Shown: positions 15,582 to 24,352, counted from the first letter of the stretch. The stretch is 64,000 nt of DNA from Hallella multisaccharivorax DSM 17128 (GCF_000218235.1 NZ_GL945017.1:2590952-2654951), one strand, 5' to 3'. The notes: generated by a model from the sequence alone, not told the origin. Translations and numbers: made by a program.

Positions 15582-16854
15582 CTTCCTCTCTCTTTACAAC
15601 ACCTTTCACATCATAGACCACACCTATTGACCTGTCTGTCAAAAAATCCCGTTTGTCATAAGGTTCAAACTCATGATGGGCAACAGCAAGAATAACCGCA
15701 TCAAAATGTCCTTTTAATTCATCAAGGCTCATGTCTGTCAGCTGGATACCATACTCTTTCTCAACTCGGTCATGGTTAGCCCATGGATCATAAACCGTAA
15801 TATTGTCAGTATACTCTTTGAGTGTAGCGTAAATATCCACTACTTTCGTGTTTCTGATGTCAGGACAATTTTCCTTAAAAGTGATGCCAAGAATCAGAAT
15901 ATTGGCATTTTTTACGAGTACTCCTTTTTTGTTCATCATCCTGATAGTCTGATCAGCCACATAAGCTCCCATACCATCGTTCAGCCGGCGAGCTGCAAAC
16001 ATCACACGAGGCAAAACACCATAAACTTGAGCCTTCTCAATGAGATAATAGGGATCAACACTGATGCAGTGTCCACCAACCAAACCAGGACTCAGTTTAA
16101 TGAAGTTCCACTTACTGGAAGCTGCGTCAATGACATCGTGGGTATCTATGCCCATGGCATTGAAAATTTTTGCCAACTCGTTCATAAAGGCAATGTTGAC
16201 ATCACGCTGCGAGTTCTCAATGATTTTCGAGGCCTCTGCCACCTTGATTGATGAGGCCTTGTAAGTGCCATTAATAAGAACAGTGTTGTAAACTTCATCA
16301 ACCAAATCAGCAACCTCAGGTGTAGAGCCCGAGGTCACCTTTCTGATCTTCTCCACCGTGTGGAGCTTGTCACCGGGGTTAATGCGCTCAGGAGAATAAC
16401 CGGCAAAGAAATCTTTATTGAAGACAAGACCTGAGACACGCTCAACTACAGGAAGACACTCTTCCTCTGTGACGCCAGGATAAACTGTGGATTCATAAAC
16501 GACAATATCACTCTTTGAAATGACCTTACCGACTGTTTCCGATGCGCCCCAAAGAGGACGAAGGTCCGGCTGATTATTTGCATCCACAGGTGTGGGCACA
16601 GCGACTACATAGAAATTGGCATCCCTGATATCTTCAAGATTCGATGAACACTTAAATCCAAATTTGTCAATAGCATCACGCAACAGTTCATCGCTAACTT
16701 CAAGCGTATTATCATGACCTTCCATAAGTGCATCTACGCGAACCTTATTTAAGTCATATCCAACCGTTTGAAATTTAGTTGAAAAAAGACGGGCTAATGG
16801 AAGCCCAACATATCCTAAGCCGATAACGGCTATTTTAACATCTTGGATATTCAT
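15565..16854 (-). CDS. Nucleotide-sugar (UDP/GDP-sugar) 6-dehydrogenase
   Basis: The 429-residue enzyme starts MNIQDVKIAVIGLGYVGLPL with a GxGxxG NAD-binding fold, has YESTVYPGVTE at about 120 and the catalytic cysteine C263 in LVGGHCISVDPYY. This is the TviB/WbpA-like branch that oxidises UDP-HexNAc (or UDP-glucose) to the uronic acid. I start it at 16854, 4 bp after the previous gene, because an upstream ATG at 16884 would overlap that gene. It implies that the polymer contains an acidic sugar. Confidence 0.92.
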   Translation of the reverse strand: MNIQDVKIAVIGLGYVGLPLARLFSTKFQTVGYDLNKVRVDALMEGHDNTLEVSDELLRDAIDKFGFKCSSNLEDIRDANFYVVAVPTPVDANNQPDLRPLWGASETVGKVISKSDIVVYESTVYPGVTEEECLPVVERVSGLVFNKDFFAGYSPERINPGDKLHTVEKIRKVTSGSTPEVADLVDEVYNTVLINGTYKASSIKVAEASKIIENSQRDVNIAFMNELAKIFNAMGIDTHDVIDAASSKWNFIKLSPGLVGGHCISVDPYYLIEKAQVYGVLPRVMFAARRLNDGMGAYVADQTIRMMNKKGVLVKNANILILGITFKENCPDIRNTKVVDIYATLKEYTDNITVYDPWANHDRVEKEYGIQLTDMSLDELKGHFDAVILAVAHHEFEPYDKRDFLTDRSIGVVYDVKGVVKREEVDARL

Positions 16855-16858
16855 AGTT

Positions 16859-17683
16859 TTAATTTTTATCGAATAATTTATCAATACTGTACTTTAGCAT
16901 ATTATTTTTCTTGGCAAAAGATCCTCCTTTCCACAAGCTGATTAATGTGGGTACAAATCCGACATTATGATTAATCTTTATTGATCGAGCAAACCAGATA
17001 TAATAAAAGATAAAGAGATATGGATGATATATTCTTTCCAAAACACCTCGTGCGAATACGACTCTAGGTGATCCGCCATTTCTAACGCCCGTAGAAAGAT
17101 GATCATGACTGAAAACTTTTATAGGAAGATATAAACAGTTTAAATTATTATACAAACAATCCAATATGAACAGATCATCCTCTCCAGCACCAGAAAATTC
17201 TGATCCTAAGCCCATTAATTCATTGTATTTAATAGAACCTTGGATTTTCTTCCTTCGAAATGAAATCTCTGCTGAAGAAATAGAATATTTTTTTGGTTTC
17301 TTTCTTAAATTAAACGCTTTATCTGGATATTGTTTTCCCCATATTCCTTGATAACAAATCAAATCAACTTCTGGGTGCTGTTCATAATAATTTAGAAGCT
17401 CTGTGACTTTGTCTAAATCATACCGCAGATCATCATCAGCTATAATACAAATATCATTTGTAGAGTATCTTATAGCATTATTACGATTTTTACTTAAACC
17501 ACGACCACAAAGTTGAATAACTTTAACATCAGGTCTATTAAGTGAAGATGGAATAATATATTCTTTGCTATCACTTCTTTGCCATGATACAATATATCGA
17601 ATATTTTTATTCTCTGGAAGCAAAACACTTGTAACATTTTGAATACCAGAGTCAATCGTACAGATCAAAATATCAGCTTTCAT
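16859..17683 (-). CDS. GT2-like glycosyltransferase
   Basis: The 274-residue protein has ILICTIDSGIQNV at the N-terminus, GRGLSKNRNNAI, and CIIADDDLRYDLDKV, which carries the DxD. GAGEDDLFILD near residue 175 resembles the catalytic-base region. The DNA is visibly more AT-rich than the left half of the cluster, suggesting a separate origin. It is an exopolysaccharide transferase of unknown specificity. Confidence 0.85.
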   Translation of the reverse strand: MKADILICTIDSGIQNVTSVLLPENKNIRYIVSWQRSDSKEYIIPSSLNRPDVKVIQLCGRGLSKNRNNAIRYSTNDICIIADDDLRYDLDKVTELLNYYEQHPEVDLICYQGIWGKQYPDKAFNLRKKPKKYSISSAEISFRRKKIQGSIKYNELMGLGSEFSGAGEDDLFILDCLYNNLNCLYLPIKVFSHDHLSTGVRNGGSPRVVFARGVLERIYHPYLFIFYYIWFARSIKINHNVGFVPTLISLWKGGSFAKKNNMLKYSIDKLFDKN

Positions 17684-17686
17684 TCT

Positions 17687-18505
17687 TCACCTATGCAATC
17701 TAAACTCTTTTATCCATTTTTTATTCCACAGGAGTACTTTTAATATTATAACGATAATGTTATAAAGCCTCCATTTATGTGGTGACTCTCCTATTGAAAC
17801 AAACAGTTTATAATAATCATCAGAAATACCAAAGAACTTATACACCTCATCTAAAATAATAGATGGGATCATCTTATGAAGTTCTTGATCATGTTCTTGT
17901 TTCACAAGAGAGAGGTTGGACATACTTGCACCAGAGTTGTCAAAATTGGAAATTATTAAATGAATCCTCTGAAAGGATACACCATTAAGAATCAATTCTT
18001 GGAAAAAAAACTTCCAATCTGACACAAGCTTCAAATTCTCATCGTATGGATTATTCCTTAACAGAGAAGTTCTAATAAACGCAGCTTGATGCGCAATTGT
18101 ATGAGTAAGAAAATTAGAGAATGACACATTCTCTACATACTCATCTGGGATACCATCTCTACAGATAGTACCACATACGATATCTGCTGAAGGATTTGTT
18201 GAAAAGACTTCTGCTAAAACATTTGCACGAAACAATGTGTCTGCAGAATTAAGAAATAAACAGTATTCTCCCTTTGCTACTCTCACACCTTTATTCATTG
18301 CATTATAAATACCGTTATCTCGTTCGCTTACCCAATAATCGATCCGATCCTTGTATTTCTTAATTAATTCTACACTACCATCTGTAGATCCCCCATCAAT
18401 AATGATATATTCAAAATCAGAAAAAGATTGCTCCAACACACTATGGATAGTCTTGGATAAGCCTCCCTTATTATTAAAATTAATTGTTATTATGGATAAT
18501 TTCAT
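17687..18505 (-). CDS. GT2-family glycosyltransferase (WfgS/WfeV-like)
   Basis: The 272-residue protein contains LSIITINFNNKGGLSKTI, IDGGSTDGSVELI, SERDNGIYNAMNKG and FLNSADTL. The ERDxGIYxAMNKG motif is typical of a GT2 subgroup in O-antigen and capsule clusters. Its start overlaps the flippase stop by 4 bp. The gene is AT-rich. Confidence 0.93.
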   Translation of the reverse strand: MKLSIITINFNNKGGLSKTIHSVLEQSFSDFEYIIIDGGSTDGSVELIKKYKDRIDYWVSERDNGIYNAMNKGVRVAKGEYCLFLNSADTLFRANVLAEVFSTNPSADIVCGTICRDGIPDEYVENVSFSNFLTHTIAHQAAFIRTSLLRNNPYDENLKLVSDWKFFFQELILNGVSFQRIHLIISNFDNSGASMSNLSLVKQEHDQELHKMIPSIILDEVYKFFGISDDYYKLFVSIGESPHKWRLYNIIVIILKVLLWNKKWIKEFRLHR

Positions 18506-20052
18506 TTTGAGAACTTTTTAGTAATCAATCCTACCACCCGATGCACCAAGTCTCTCGTTCCCTGAGTAGAAGCATAGAGCATAGTAATATACACAACGAT
18601 GAACATGGGAACCGTTATGACTCCTTTCAATGTCCACTTTAAAAAAGAAGTGCTGGCATCTATCGGAATAACATTGAACAGCATTGTAGACAAGGATATG
18701 GCAAGTACAAAAGTAAGATAATATCTGATCTCCTGCATCCAGTAAGCGGACATCTTTCTTCGGAAACCAACCTTGAAGAGATAGTATGGTTTCCAGACAA
18801 TAATAATGATAAACGTACTTACTATCTTACCTAACAAAATTCCCGCGATACCTAAGAAAGGGGCTGTAGAAAGCGTCACGCCAACATTCAAGATCAGCTC
18901 TGCCCAGGCAGACCAAGTATCTGCGTAATGGCCAAAAGCGGTATTGAACATGTCTACAGCTCCACGCGTCTGAGAGATGAACACGGTGACCAACAATAAG
19001 ATGAGAATGGTATGATCCATAACATACTGCTTGCCCAACCACAACATGATGAAAGGCTCTATGAGGTTGTACACAGAGAAAATAAGAAAACCAGCAATAA
19101 AGAAACGAAGGGACACGATTTCCCAAAACACCTCCTGTGATCTTCTGTTGTTTCCCTCCGCCACAAGATTTCCTACTCCCGCCGTGAAGCTGCCCAAAGC
19201 AGATTCAAACATTGAAGAGACTCGTGTTATCACTAAGGTATAATTGCCATAATAAGCTACCATCTTTAAAGAGACAAAAGCAAAGATCAAGATTTGATCA
19301 CTCTGGTTCAACAGGAAATCCTTGATTTTATGCACAAACACTTGCTTGGTGAAGCTTATCAGGTACCGGTACTGCGAGAACACCTTCTTACCTTCAGCCA
19401 CCGAGGCATGCAGCCATGGATAGGTCTGTCGTATCTTATAGTTAAGAACTACACACCCTAAAAAGGAAAATAAGAGCTCCAAGACAATCCATACATAGTA
19501 GTTCCCCCATTTGTAGGCAAAAAACATTTGAAGTAAGGTCTTGACAACACCAGCCCCTTGCAGATAGACAGAGACAACATATCCTTTTTGATCTGCCGTT
19601 AACAGGATCTGGCGATAGTTGATGAAATAACCTAATAAAGACGAGCTTAAAATGCAAAAGAACGCAAAGTAAATCAGACTGAAGTCAAATATTGTCTTCT
19701 TGAAAATAAAGGGAATGAACAGACTCAGAGCACAGCCTGCTATCAAAATCAATATTCCTATTCTCCTGTATAGATAACCAAAAACAGAAACAAGCTCTTC
19801 TATCTTCTTCCTGTTACCCTGTTCAATGGGCCTATAAAGATTATAGGCAACAGCTGTTCCCACGCCCATTTCTGCCAGACTTAGGAAACCGAGGATATTG
19901 GAGAGCGTACCGCCCAAGCCCATGAAGTCTGCGCCAAGACTATCTAAAAAGATCTTTCGTGAAAAGAAAGAGAGAACTATAAATAAAAGATAGTAGATCA
20001 GGCTAACCCTGGCATTCAGAAGACTTTTATATACGCGCGATTGTTGAGCCAT
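18502..20052 (-). CDS. Wzx-type polysaccharide flippase
   Basis: The 516-residue protein is hydrophobic throughout, with 12-14 likely membrane helices, and begins MAQQSRVYKSLLNARVSLIYY. Features such as FSRKIFLDSLGADFMGLGG near the N-terminus fit the MOP/PST family. It would flip lipid-linked repeat units to the periplasm for the EpsG-like polymerase. I use ATG 20052 rather than an upstream TTG. Eight bp upstream lies the stop codon of a truncated glycosyltransferase, so the original operon extended further. Confidence 0.9.
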   Translation of the reverse strand: MAQQSRVYKSLLNARVSLIYYLLFIVLSFFSRKIFLDSLGADFMGLGGTLSNILGFLSLAEMGVGTAVAYNLYRPIEQGNRKKIEELVSVFGYLYRRIGILILIAGCALSLFIPFIFKKTIFDFSLIYFAFFCILSSSLLGYFINYRQILLTADQKGYVVSVYLQGAGVVKTLLQMFFAYKWGNYYVWIVLELLFSFLGCVVLNYKIRQTYPWLHASVAEGKKVFSQYRYLISFTKQVFVHKIKDFLLNQSDQILIFAFVSLKMVAYYGNYTLVITRVSSMFESALGSFTAGVGNLVAEGNNRRSQEVFWEIVSLRFFIAGFLIFSVYNLIEPFIMLWLGKQYVMDHTILILLLVTVFISQTRGAVDMFNTAFGHYADTWSAWAELILNVGVTLSTAPFLGIAGILLGKIVSTFIIIIVWKPYYLFKVGFRRKMSAYWMQEIRYYLTFVLAISLSTMLFNVIPIDASTSFLKWTLKGVITVPMFIVVYITMLYASTQGTRDLVHRVVGLITKKFSK

Positions 20053-20059
20053 GAATTTT

Positions 20060-20287
20060 CTACCCAATTAACTGATGAAACAGCATTATCCATCTTCCCA
20101 TTATCTCATCAATGTTGAAACGCTGGATATTCACTCGGGCCTTTTTCCCCATTTCTTTTCTGACATCTGGATGCTCGATAAGATAATTGATTTTATCCAC
20201 CATAGCCTTCGGGTTCTTATACTCTGTCACGAAACCATCTACACCTGATTGTATAATCTCTGAAGGATGTGATGTTTCTCTAACAAT
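20060..20287 (-). pseudogene. C-terminal fragment of a GT4 glycosyltransferase
   Basis: The frame from 20287 to the TAG at 20060 encodes about 75 residues with HPSEIIQSGVDGFVTEYKNP and KKARVNIQRFNIDEIMGRW, the C-terminal donor-binding part of a GT4 enzyme. A TGA stands at 20288-20290 and no start or N-terminal domain is present upstream. The gene is therefore a truncated remnant, cut off on the side of the RAYT/BIME island. Confidence 0.82.
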
Positions 20288-20520
20288 TCATGAATGTCCT
20301 TCATCATGTTCAGCAATACATGATGGACATCATCAATATATTTCGCAGAGTCGTTTGTACAGTTCATATATTAATTTATTGGATAGACGACGAAATATAA
20401 CACCTATTGCCCGAACAATTTCATAGATCAATGTCATCCTACAATCTTTGTCATCCGAAACTACCACACCAACCTTGAACCATTTCTGGAAGCTTTCCTT
20501 TCTATCTCTTTGTCGGCCCT
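20288..20520. other. Gene-remnant region between the GT4 fragment and BIME copy 12
   Basis: Short open stretches occur in two minus frames, for example one encoding KYIDDVHHVLLNMMKDIHE and another encoding ESFQKWFKVGVVVSDDKD, but none is a complete gene. I read it as debris from loss of one or more polysaccharide genes. Confidence 0.45.
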
Positions 20521-20620
20521 GTGCAGGGTGGCCCCCTGTGGGCCACCTAAAATAATGTTCGACCGATAAATCAATGGTTGGGTCATTGTCTGTGGTAGGG
20601 CACAGGGCCCTACCCTGCAC
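20521..20620. repeat. BIME copy 12 (downstream flank of the RAYT gene)
   Basis: 100-bp near-consensus copy: GTGGCCC/GGGCCAC left hairpin, GTAGGGC/GCCCTAC right hairpin. It lies 92 bp beyond the RAYT stop codon. Confidence 0.9.
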
Positions 20621-20623
20621 TGC

Positions 20624-20705
20624 AAACGGATGGCGCAAACCGATGATGCAAACGGATGATGCAAACCATTAATATAACCCCGATGATGCAAACCAATGAT
20701 GTAAC
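20624..20705. repeat. Degenerate 14-15-bp tandem repeat
   Basis: Repeated GATGATGCAAAC(C/G) units occupy the gap between BIME copy 12 and the RAYT stop codon. They have no coding content. Confidence 0.7.
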
Positions 20706-20712
20706 TGGAGGC

Positions 20713-21267
20713 TTATATCCTGCGCAAACGGTCAAGACATCCACGAATATCATCAGCGACAGCGACATGGTCATCATTGATGAGGTCACGGTCCCACCGT
20801 TCGGGATTCAACGCAATATATCTCTGGATAAACTGAAACATCCGACCATTCCATACAATGTCATCCCAATAACTCGTCTGCCACAACTGCTTGTCAAAAC
20901 GGGGCCAACCTAACTCTCGGACACCGTGAATATAGCGGTTTGTCGTCTTGCTCTTCAACTGCCATAACACGTCCGACAAGGAACAGCCACCATCATGAGA
21001 CAGGTATACCAACGCATGAAAATGATTGGGCATAACCACCGCATCCATACATTCCACACCCGACATAGATTGTTCAAGATGTTGGTATTCATCCATCACC
21101 ATCCGTCCGGCGTCATTAGATGCCATCTCTCCATTGACAACATTACCAAACAAACACCATCGACTGTGGGTAACGATCGTGATGAAGTACACGCCCTGCG
21201 ATGAATAGTCAAAGTCGGCCCATCTCATCTGCTTGCGCTCCTGCCCGTATTGATGTTCGTACCTCAT
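20713..21267 (-). CDS. REP-associated tyrosine transposase (RAYT, Y1/HUH family)
   Basis: The 184-residue protein has the HUH metal site in VMPNHFHALVYL (H82-F-H84) and the C-terminal QRYIALNPERW with candidate nucleophile Y150, both diagnostic of the IS200/IS605-like RAYT branch. WADFDYSSQGVYFITI near the N-terminus is also typical. RAYTs cut and join single-stranded REP palindromes. The gene is bracketed by BIME copies 12 (92 bp away) and 13 (48 bp away), the arrangement called a REPtron. All catalytic residues are present, so it may be active and responsible for the family in this window. Confidence 0.93.
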   Translation of the reverse strand: MRYEHQYGQERKQMRWADFDYSSQGVYFITIVTHSRWCLFGNVVNGEMASNDAGRMVMDEYQHLEQSMSGVECMDAVVMPNHFHALVYLSHDGGCSLSDVLWQLKSKTTNRYIHGVRELGWPRFDKQLWQTSYWDDIVWNGRMFQFIQRYIALNPERWDRDLINDDHVAVADDIRGCLDRLRRI

Positions 21268-21287
21268 GATTGTTTAGCCCCCGTAAT

Positions 21288-21415
21288 TAATGGTTAGGAC
21301 GTTGTTTGTGGTAGGGTGCAGGGTGGCCCCCCGTGGGCCACCTAAAATAATGTTCGACCGATGAATCAATGGTTGGGTCATTGTTTGTGGTAGGGCACAG
21401 GGCCCTACCCTGCAC
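21288..21415. repeat. BIME copy 13 (upstream flank of the RAYT gene), with a partial copy fused
   Basis: A full 100-bp element at 21316-21415 is immediately preceded by a fragment of another copy (TGGTTAGGACGTTGTTTGTG at 21288 onward), so one copy seems to have inserted into the right hairpin of another. Confidence 0.85.
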
Positions 21416-21633
21416 TGCACTGCAACAGATGGGGAACAGGTACAACAATATTCCCCATGGAAAGCTCATGTCACTGATTATCAGTGATATGCGGATTCAC
21501 ACGGGCTTATTTCTCTTTGGCAAAGTTAATAAATAATTTATAGACCCACAACTTTTTCACTTAAAAATGATATATAAATGTACGATTGACCTCTCTCAGG
21601 ACATGCAGACTGGTACCCTCTCCCATTCCTCCG

Positions 21634-21762
21634 TGCCTTGAGAACGACTGCCCTGAGAACGGGAAAGCACCGGAACTGCCTCGAGAACGACTGCCCTGAG
21701 AACGGGAAAGCACCGGAACTGCCTTGAGGACGACTGCCCTGAGAACGGGAAAGTACCTTTTC
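21634..21762. repeat. Three tandem copies of a 43-bp repeat
   Basis: Units start at 21634, 21677 and 21720 (TGCCTTGAGAACGACTGCCC...). Each unit itself contains two GAGAACG-type half repeats. It lies between BIME copy 13 and the M15 peptidase gene; no convincing gene covers it. Confidence 0.9.
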
Positions 21763-21790
21763 TGCCATTGACAGAAAAGGGACAAGACAC

Positions 21791-22348
21791 TCACAACCGG
21801 AAGTCACCCGTGACCAGCTCATGGCGGTTGCGATGGCGTGTGGAATAGCTCACGTGGAGCCAGCGCGGCAGAGGCTCATGGAGGGGCTCAACGATGAGCT
21901 GGTCGAAGTCGAGACGGCGGATGAACTGCACGGGGGCGCGCCAGTCGTCGAAGGTGGAGAGCAGGATGTCGGCAGCTTCACCACAACAGTGCTGCGACCC
22001 GCCGGTGCCGCCCACGGCGTTGTTGACACGGCGCGAGCGGTAGCCCGACGTGATGTAGATGGCGCCGAAATGATGGCGCATCGGCTCAAGGATGTTCTCA
22101 CAGAGCGCACGCAGGGCCTCAATGGCATCGGCTCCAGGCGTGTTGTCAAGGCCGCGGTCCACAGCCACGCCCGACCGCACGAACTCGATCAGCCGGAAAT
22201 GCGGTGAGAGCCACGTCGTATGCGGGTCCGGACAGACGAAGGCAGAGGCCTTGACTGCGGATGCCGAAGCACTCGTCATGGATGGTGTCAACTGAATGTT
22301 AGTCTCCGGCAACTGCGCCGGCTTGAATACTTGATTTGTTGTCTGCAT
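21791..22348 (-). CDS. M15-family peptidase (D-Ala-D-Ala carboxypeptidase type)
   Basis: The 185-residue protein has LSPHFRLIEFVRSG, YITSGYRSRRVNNAVGG and SQHCCGEAADI. The SxHxxGxAxD pattern supplies zinc ligands in M15A enzymes, which cleave peptidoglycan cross-links or stems. No signal peptide is visible, so it may rely on a non-Sec route as phage lysins do. It ends the minus-strand small-gene island with the HU-like and smalltalk genes, where an amidase or M15 enzyme is the usual partner. Confidence 0.85.
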   Translation of the reverse strand: MQTTNQVFKPAQLPETNIQLTPSMTSASASAVKASAFVCPDPHTTWLSPHFRLIEFVRSGVAVDRGLDNTPGADAIEALRALCENILEPMRHHFGAIYITSGYRSRRVNNAVGGTGGSQHCCGEAADILLSTFDDWRAPVQFIRRLDFDQLIVEPLHEPLPRWLHVSYSTRHRNRHELVTGDFRL

Positions 22349-22379
22349 AGCTTTTTTTGTTTAATCATTCATGTGTTTC

Positions 22380-22742
22380 TCAATATCTCATCTTCAAGGC
22401 CTCCTTGACCCTCAGCTCCAGGGGCGGCTGCCGCATGACACGGTTGCGGATGCGGAAGACCGTGGTGGTCAACTGTCGGGGCGGATTCCACCCCACCGCT
22501 TTGAACACGCGCCGCCCCAGCGCCTCGCGCGAGAGCGTGCCACCACAGCCGTCGGTGAGCACGCGCTCCTCGGCCGCCGCCGCCACGAGCTCTACTAAAC
22601 ACCGTCGGCTGCCCACCCAGCTCACGCTGCCCGAAGGCCGCGACAACAGGTCGGACACCGTACGGGCCGCATCCCAGCATGATGTACCCGATGTCCCACG
22701 CCTTGGAGCCAGACTCTCAGAATAGTATGCTTCCATGGTCAC
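22380..22742 (-). CDS. Uncharacterised protein, possibly related to the RteC C-terminus
   Basis: 120 residues. The stretch WVGSRRCLVELVAAAAEERV followed by ALGRRVFKAVGWNPPRQ and RIRNRVM resembles in layout the last domain of RteC-like proteins of Bacteroidetes mobile elements (W-x-G-x-x-x-x-LVEL-x-x-A), but the match is by memory and weak. It starts 9 bp after the upstream gene stops and is clearly co-transcribed. No function is assigned. Confidence 0.55.
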   Translation of the reverse strand: MTMEAYYSESLAPRRGTSGTSCWDAARTVSDLLSRPSGSVSWVGSRRCLVELVAAAAEERVLTDGCGGTLSREALGRRVFKAVGWNPPRQLTTTVFRIRNRVMRQPPLELRVKEALKMRY

Positions 22743-22750
22743 ACGCCCCC

Positions 22751-23242
22751 TCAGTTGAAGTAATACTTATAGTCTGCGCCGCGGAGCCGGGGCCACTGCA
22801 TGGGCCGGTACCACATCAGACACAGCGTGTCGTAGGTGACATGAGCCTCACGGCGCACCTTGGCGTAATAGTCCACCACCGAGACATGGCGGGCACGCCG
22901 ACGGGACGCCACACTATAGATGTCGGCTGGCATCGGCACATGGAAGGCACGGCACAGCCGCTCCGCTATCTCGCGGAAACACATGGCTTTGTGCGCCCCA
23001 GGCAGAAGGTAGACCTGCCAGTGGGCGAGATACCACGCTACCTCGATGAGCTCCGACGGCTCCTCCGCCCACTCCGGAAAACCCGTGCCATCGTCAGGTC
23101 GGTAAAGATACTGGCCAAAAAACTCGGCCATCTCGCGGCGGGTGCGTCTCAGCTCCTCACCGCGGATACACACAGTAGGTTCAGAATCATTGTTCTTGTC
23201 ACTCAACATTCTCATTCGATTTTCATTTAAACTACAATTCAT
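22751..23242 (-). CDS. Uncharacterised protein of the small-gene island
   Basis: 163 residues, rich in R, E, Y and W, with IRGEELRRTRREMAEFFGQYLY near the N-terminus and SVVDYYAKVRREAHVTYDTL toward the C-terminus. It could be the N-terminal counterpart of the next ORF if the pair derives from one RteC-like protein; the two lie 8 bp apart in separate frames. A clear promoter lies upstream at 23337-23367, which supports a real gene. Confidence 0.6.
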   Translation of the reverse strand: MNCSLNENRMRMLSDKNNDSEPTVCIRGEELRRTRREMAEFFGQYLYRPDDGTGFPEWAEEPSELIEVAWYLAHWQVYLLPGAHKAMCFREIAERLCRAFHVPMPADIYSVASRRRARHVSVVDYYAKVRREAHVTYDTLCLMWYRPMQWPRLRGADYKYYFN

Positions 23243-23336
23243 ATTTTTATCGTTTTAGTCAAGGTCTCTTCCGGAAGACGCCTGCGTTGGCTGCTCGCAG
23301 CCGGCGCAATGTTTACGCGCGCTGCGATTTCATTGG

Positions 23337-23367
23337 CAAAAGTAAGAAGGTTTGAGGTAGGGTGCAA
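23337..23367 (-). promoter_or_regulatory. Promoter of the 163-residue gene
   Basis: Minus strand: TTG at 23367-23365, 20 bp, TACTTTTG at 23344-23337. Confidence 0.6.
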
Positions 23368-23673
23368 GAAAATAGCCGAAAATTTAACTGTTGCCAACTA
23401 AGATTGAAACCACATTTCGCAAATTCGCGATTTCGAAAGATATTATTATTCATTATTACATTTATTAACGTGTACAACATCCTCAAGTGACAGCTCCGTC
23501 ATTTTGCAGAATCAACCGTGATGCTGCAATGCGGTATAAGCGTTGTCACGTTTCGAGCACCTGCCTGTACATTCGTGCATTTCATACCATTCGTCGGGGA
23601 TTAGTGCCATCCACGGCAACAGGCGAAGGACACGCCCGTGTCCTTCACCCGCCCCATAGACTTCCTCAGCGCG
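23368..23673. other. Non-coding gap
   Basis: No convincing gene. A 9-bp hairpin (GAAGGACAC / GTGTCCTTC, 23625-23646) lies 28 bp beyond the smalltalk stop codon and could end that transcript. Confidence 0.5.
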
Positions 23674-23769
23674 TCAGAGCCCGCACGATGTCAGGCCCAG
23701 CGTGGTGGCCACGGCCGTGAGAATGGAAATCAGCATGTTGATGATCATTTTCCAAGTTTCCTTTTTCAT
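23674..23769 (-). CDS. Smalltalk protein
   Basis: The 31-residue peptide starts MKKETWKMIINMLISILTAV and ends TLGLTSCGL. It has a single hydrophobic helix and a terminal TSCG lipobox-like end. This matches the smalltalk family, tiny membrane peptides of unknown role found next to HU-like and lysin genes across Bacteroidales. It lies between the HU-like gene and the two uncharacterised genes. Confidence 0.85.
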   Translation of the reverse strand: MKKETWKMIINMLISILTAVATTLGLTSCGL

Positions 23770-23848
23770 GATATTCTCCTCTTTTAATGGTTAAATGATA
23801 GGTTTTGAAAGCCGGGGCGGCCATACGGATCCGCCGCCGGCCGGTCAG

Positions 23849-24352
23849 TTAATGATGGGTGGTGCCTCCACCGGACGCCGGGGTGCCACCGGGACTCCCT
23901 GCGGCAGCAGCAGTACCCGTGGCAGACAGTGCCTCGGCAGTGATGCCGTCAAGCAACGTCTTGACATAGTTGCCGTGACGATGGCCGTTGGTGCTCTTCG
24001 AGGCACTCAGCACGAACTTACGCTCGGGCTTATAGATAATGTTGTAGCCCTTGATGTTCGTCGTCTTGAAATCCTCCGGCTTGTCGGCCACGGAAGTCTT
24101 CATGCCCACGCGGAAAGAGCCCAGTCCCTCGAGATCCACCGTCATCGAGTTCTGCAGATGGCGGCGCAGGCTCTCCGAGAGCTCGATGAGCACCGCCATG
24201 ACGTCGGCACGCGTCACCGTGGTGGAGTGGCTGATCTCAGTGGCCAGGTCCTTCGTCTTCACATGACCCAAACTCACGGCGCGGCCATACCACTTGCCAT
24301 TGTTCTTAGAACTCTTCATCTTGATTTGATACTTCTTGTAACGTACACTCAT
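23849..24352 (-). CDS. HU-like DNA-binding protein (HU-HIG type)
   Basis: The 167-residue protein begins MSVRYKKYQIKMKSSKNNGKWYGRAV. It has an HU-like helical part (TKDLATEISHSTTVTRADVMAVLIELS), the LEGLGSFRVGMKT segment corresponding to the base of the DNA-binding arms, and a low-complexity Gly/Ala/Thr/His tail from about residue 145. It is longer than canonical HU (about 90 residues), as in the Bacteroidetes family. It has its own promoter at 24457-24487. Confidence 0.88.
   Translation of the reverse strand: MSVRYKKYQIKMKSSKNNGKWYGRAVSLGHVKTKDLATEISHSTTVTRADVMAVLIELSESLRRHLQNSMTVDLEGLGSFRVGMKTSVADKPEDFKTTNIKGYNIIYKPERKFVLSASKSTNGHRHGNYVKTLLDGITAEALSATGTAAAAGSPGGTPASGGGTTHH

Noticed and set aside
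20521..21415. RAYT plus flanking repeats as a classical IS200/IS605 insertion sequence
   Set aside because: The protein is of the RAYT type and the flanking palindromes occur about 20 more times without the gene, which fits REP biology better than a simple IS.
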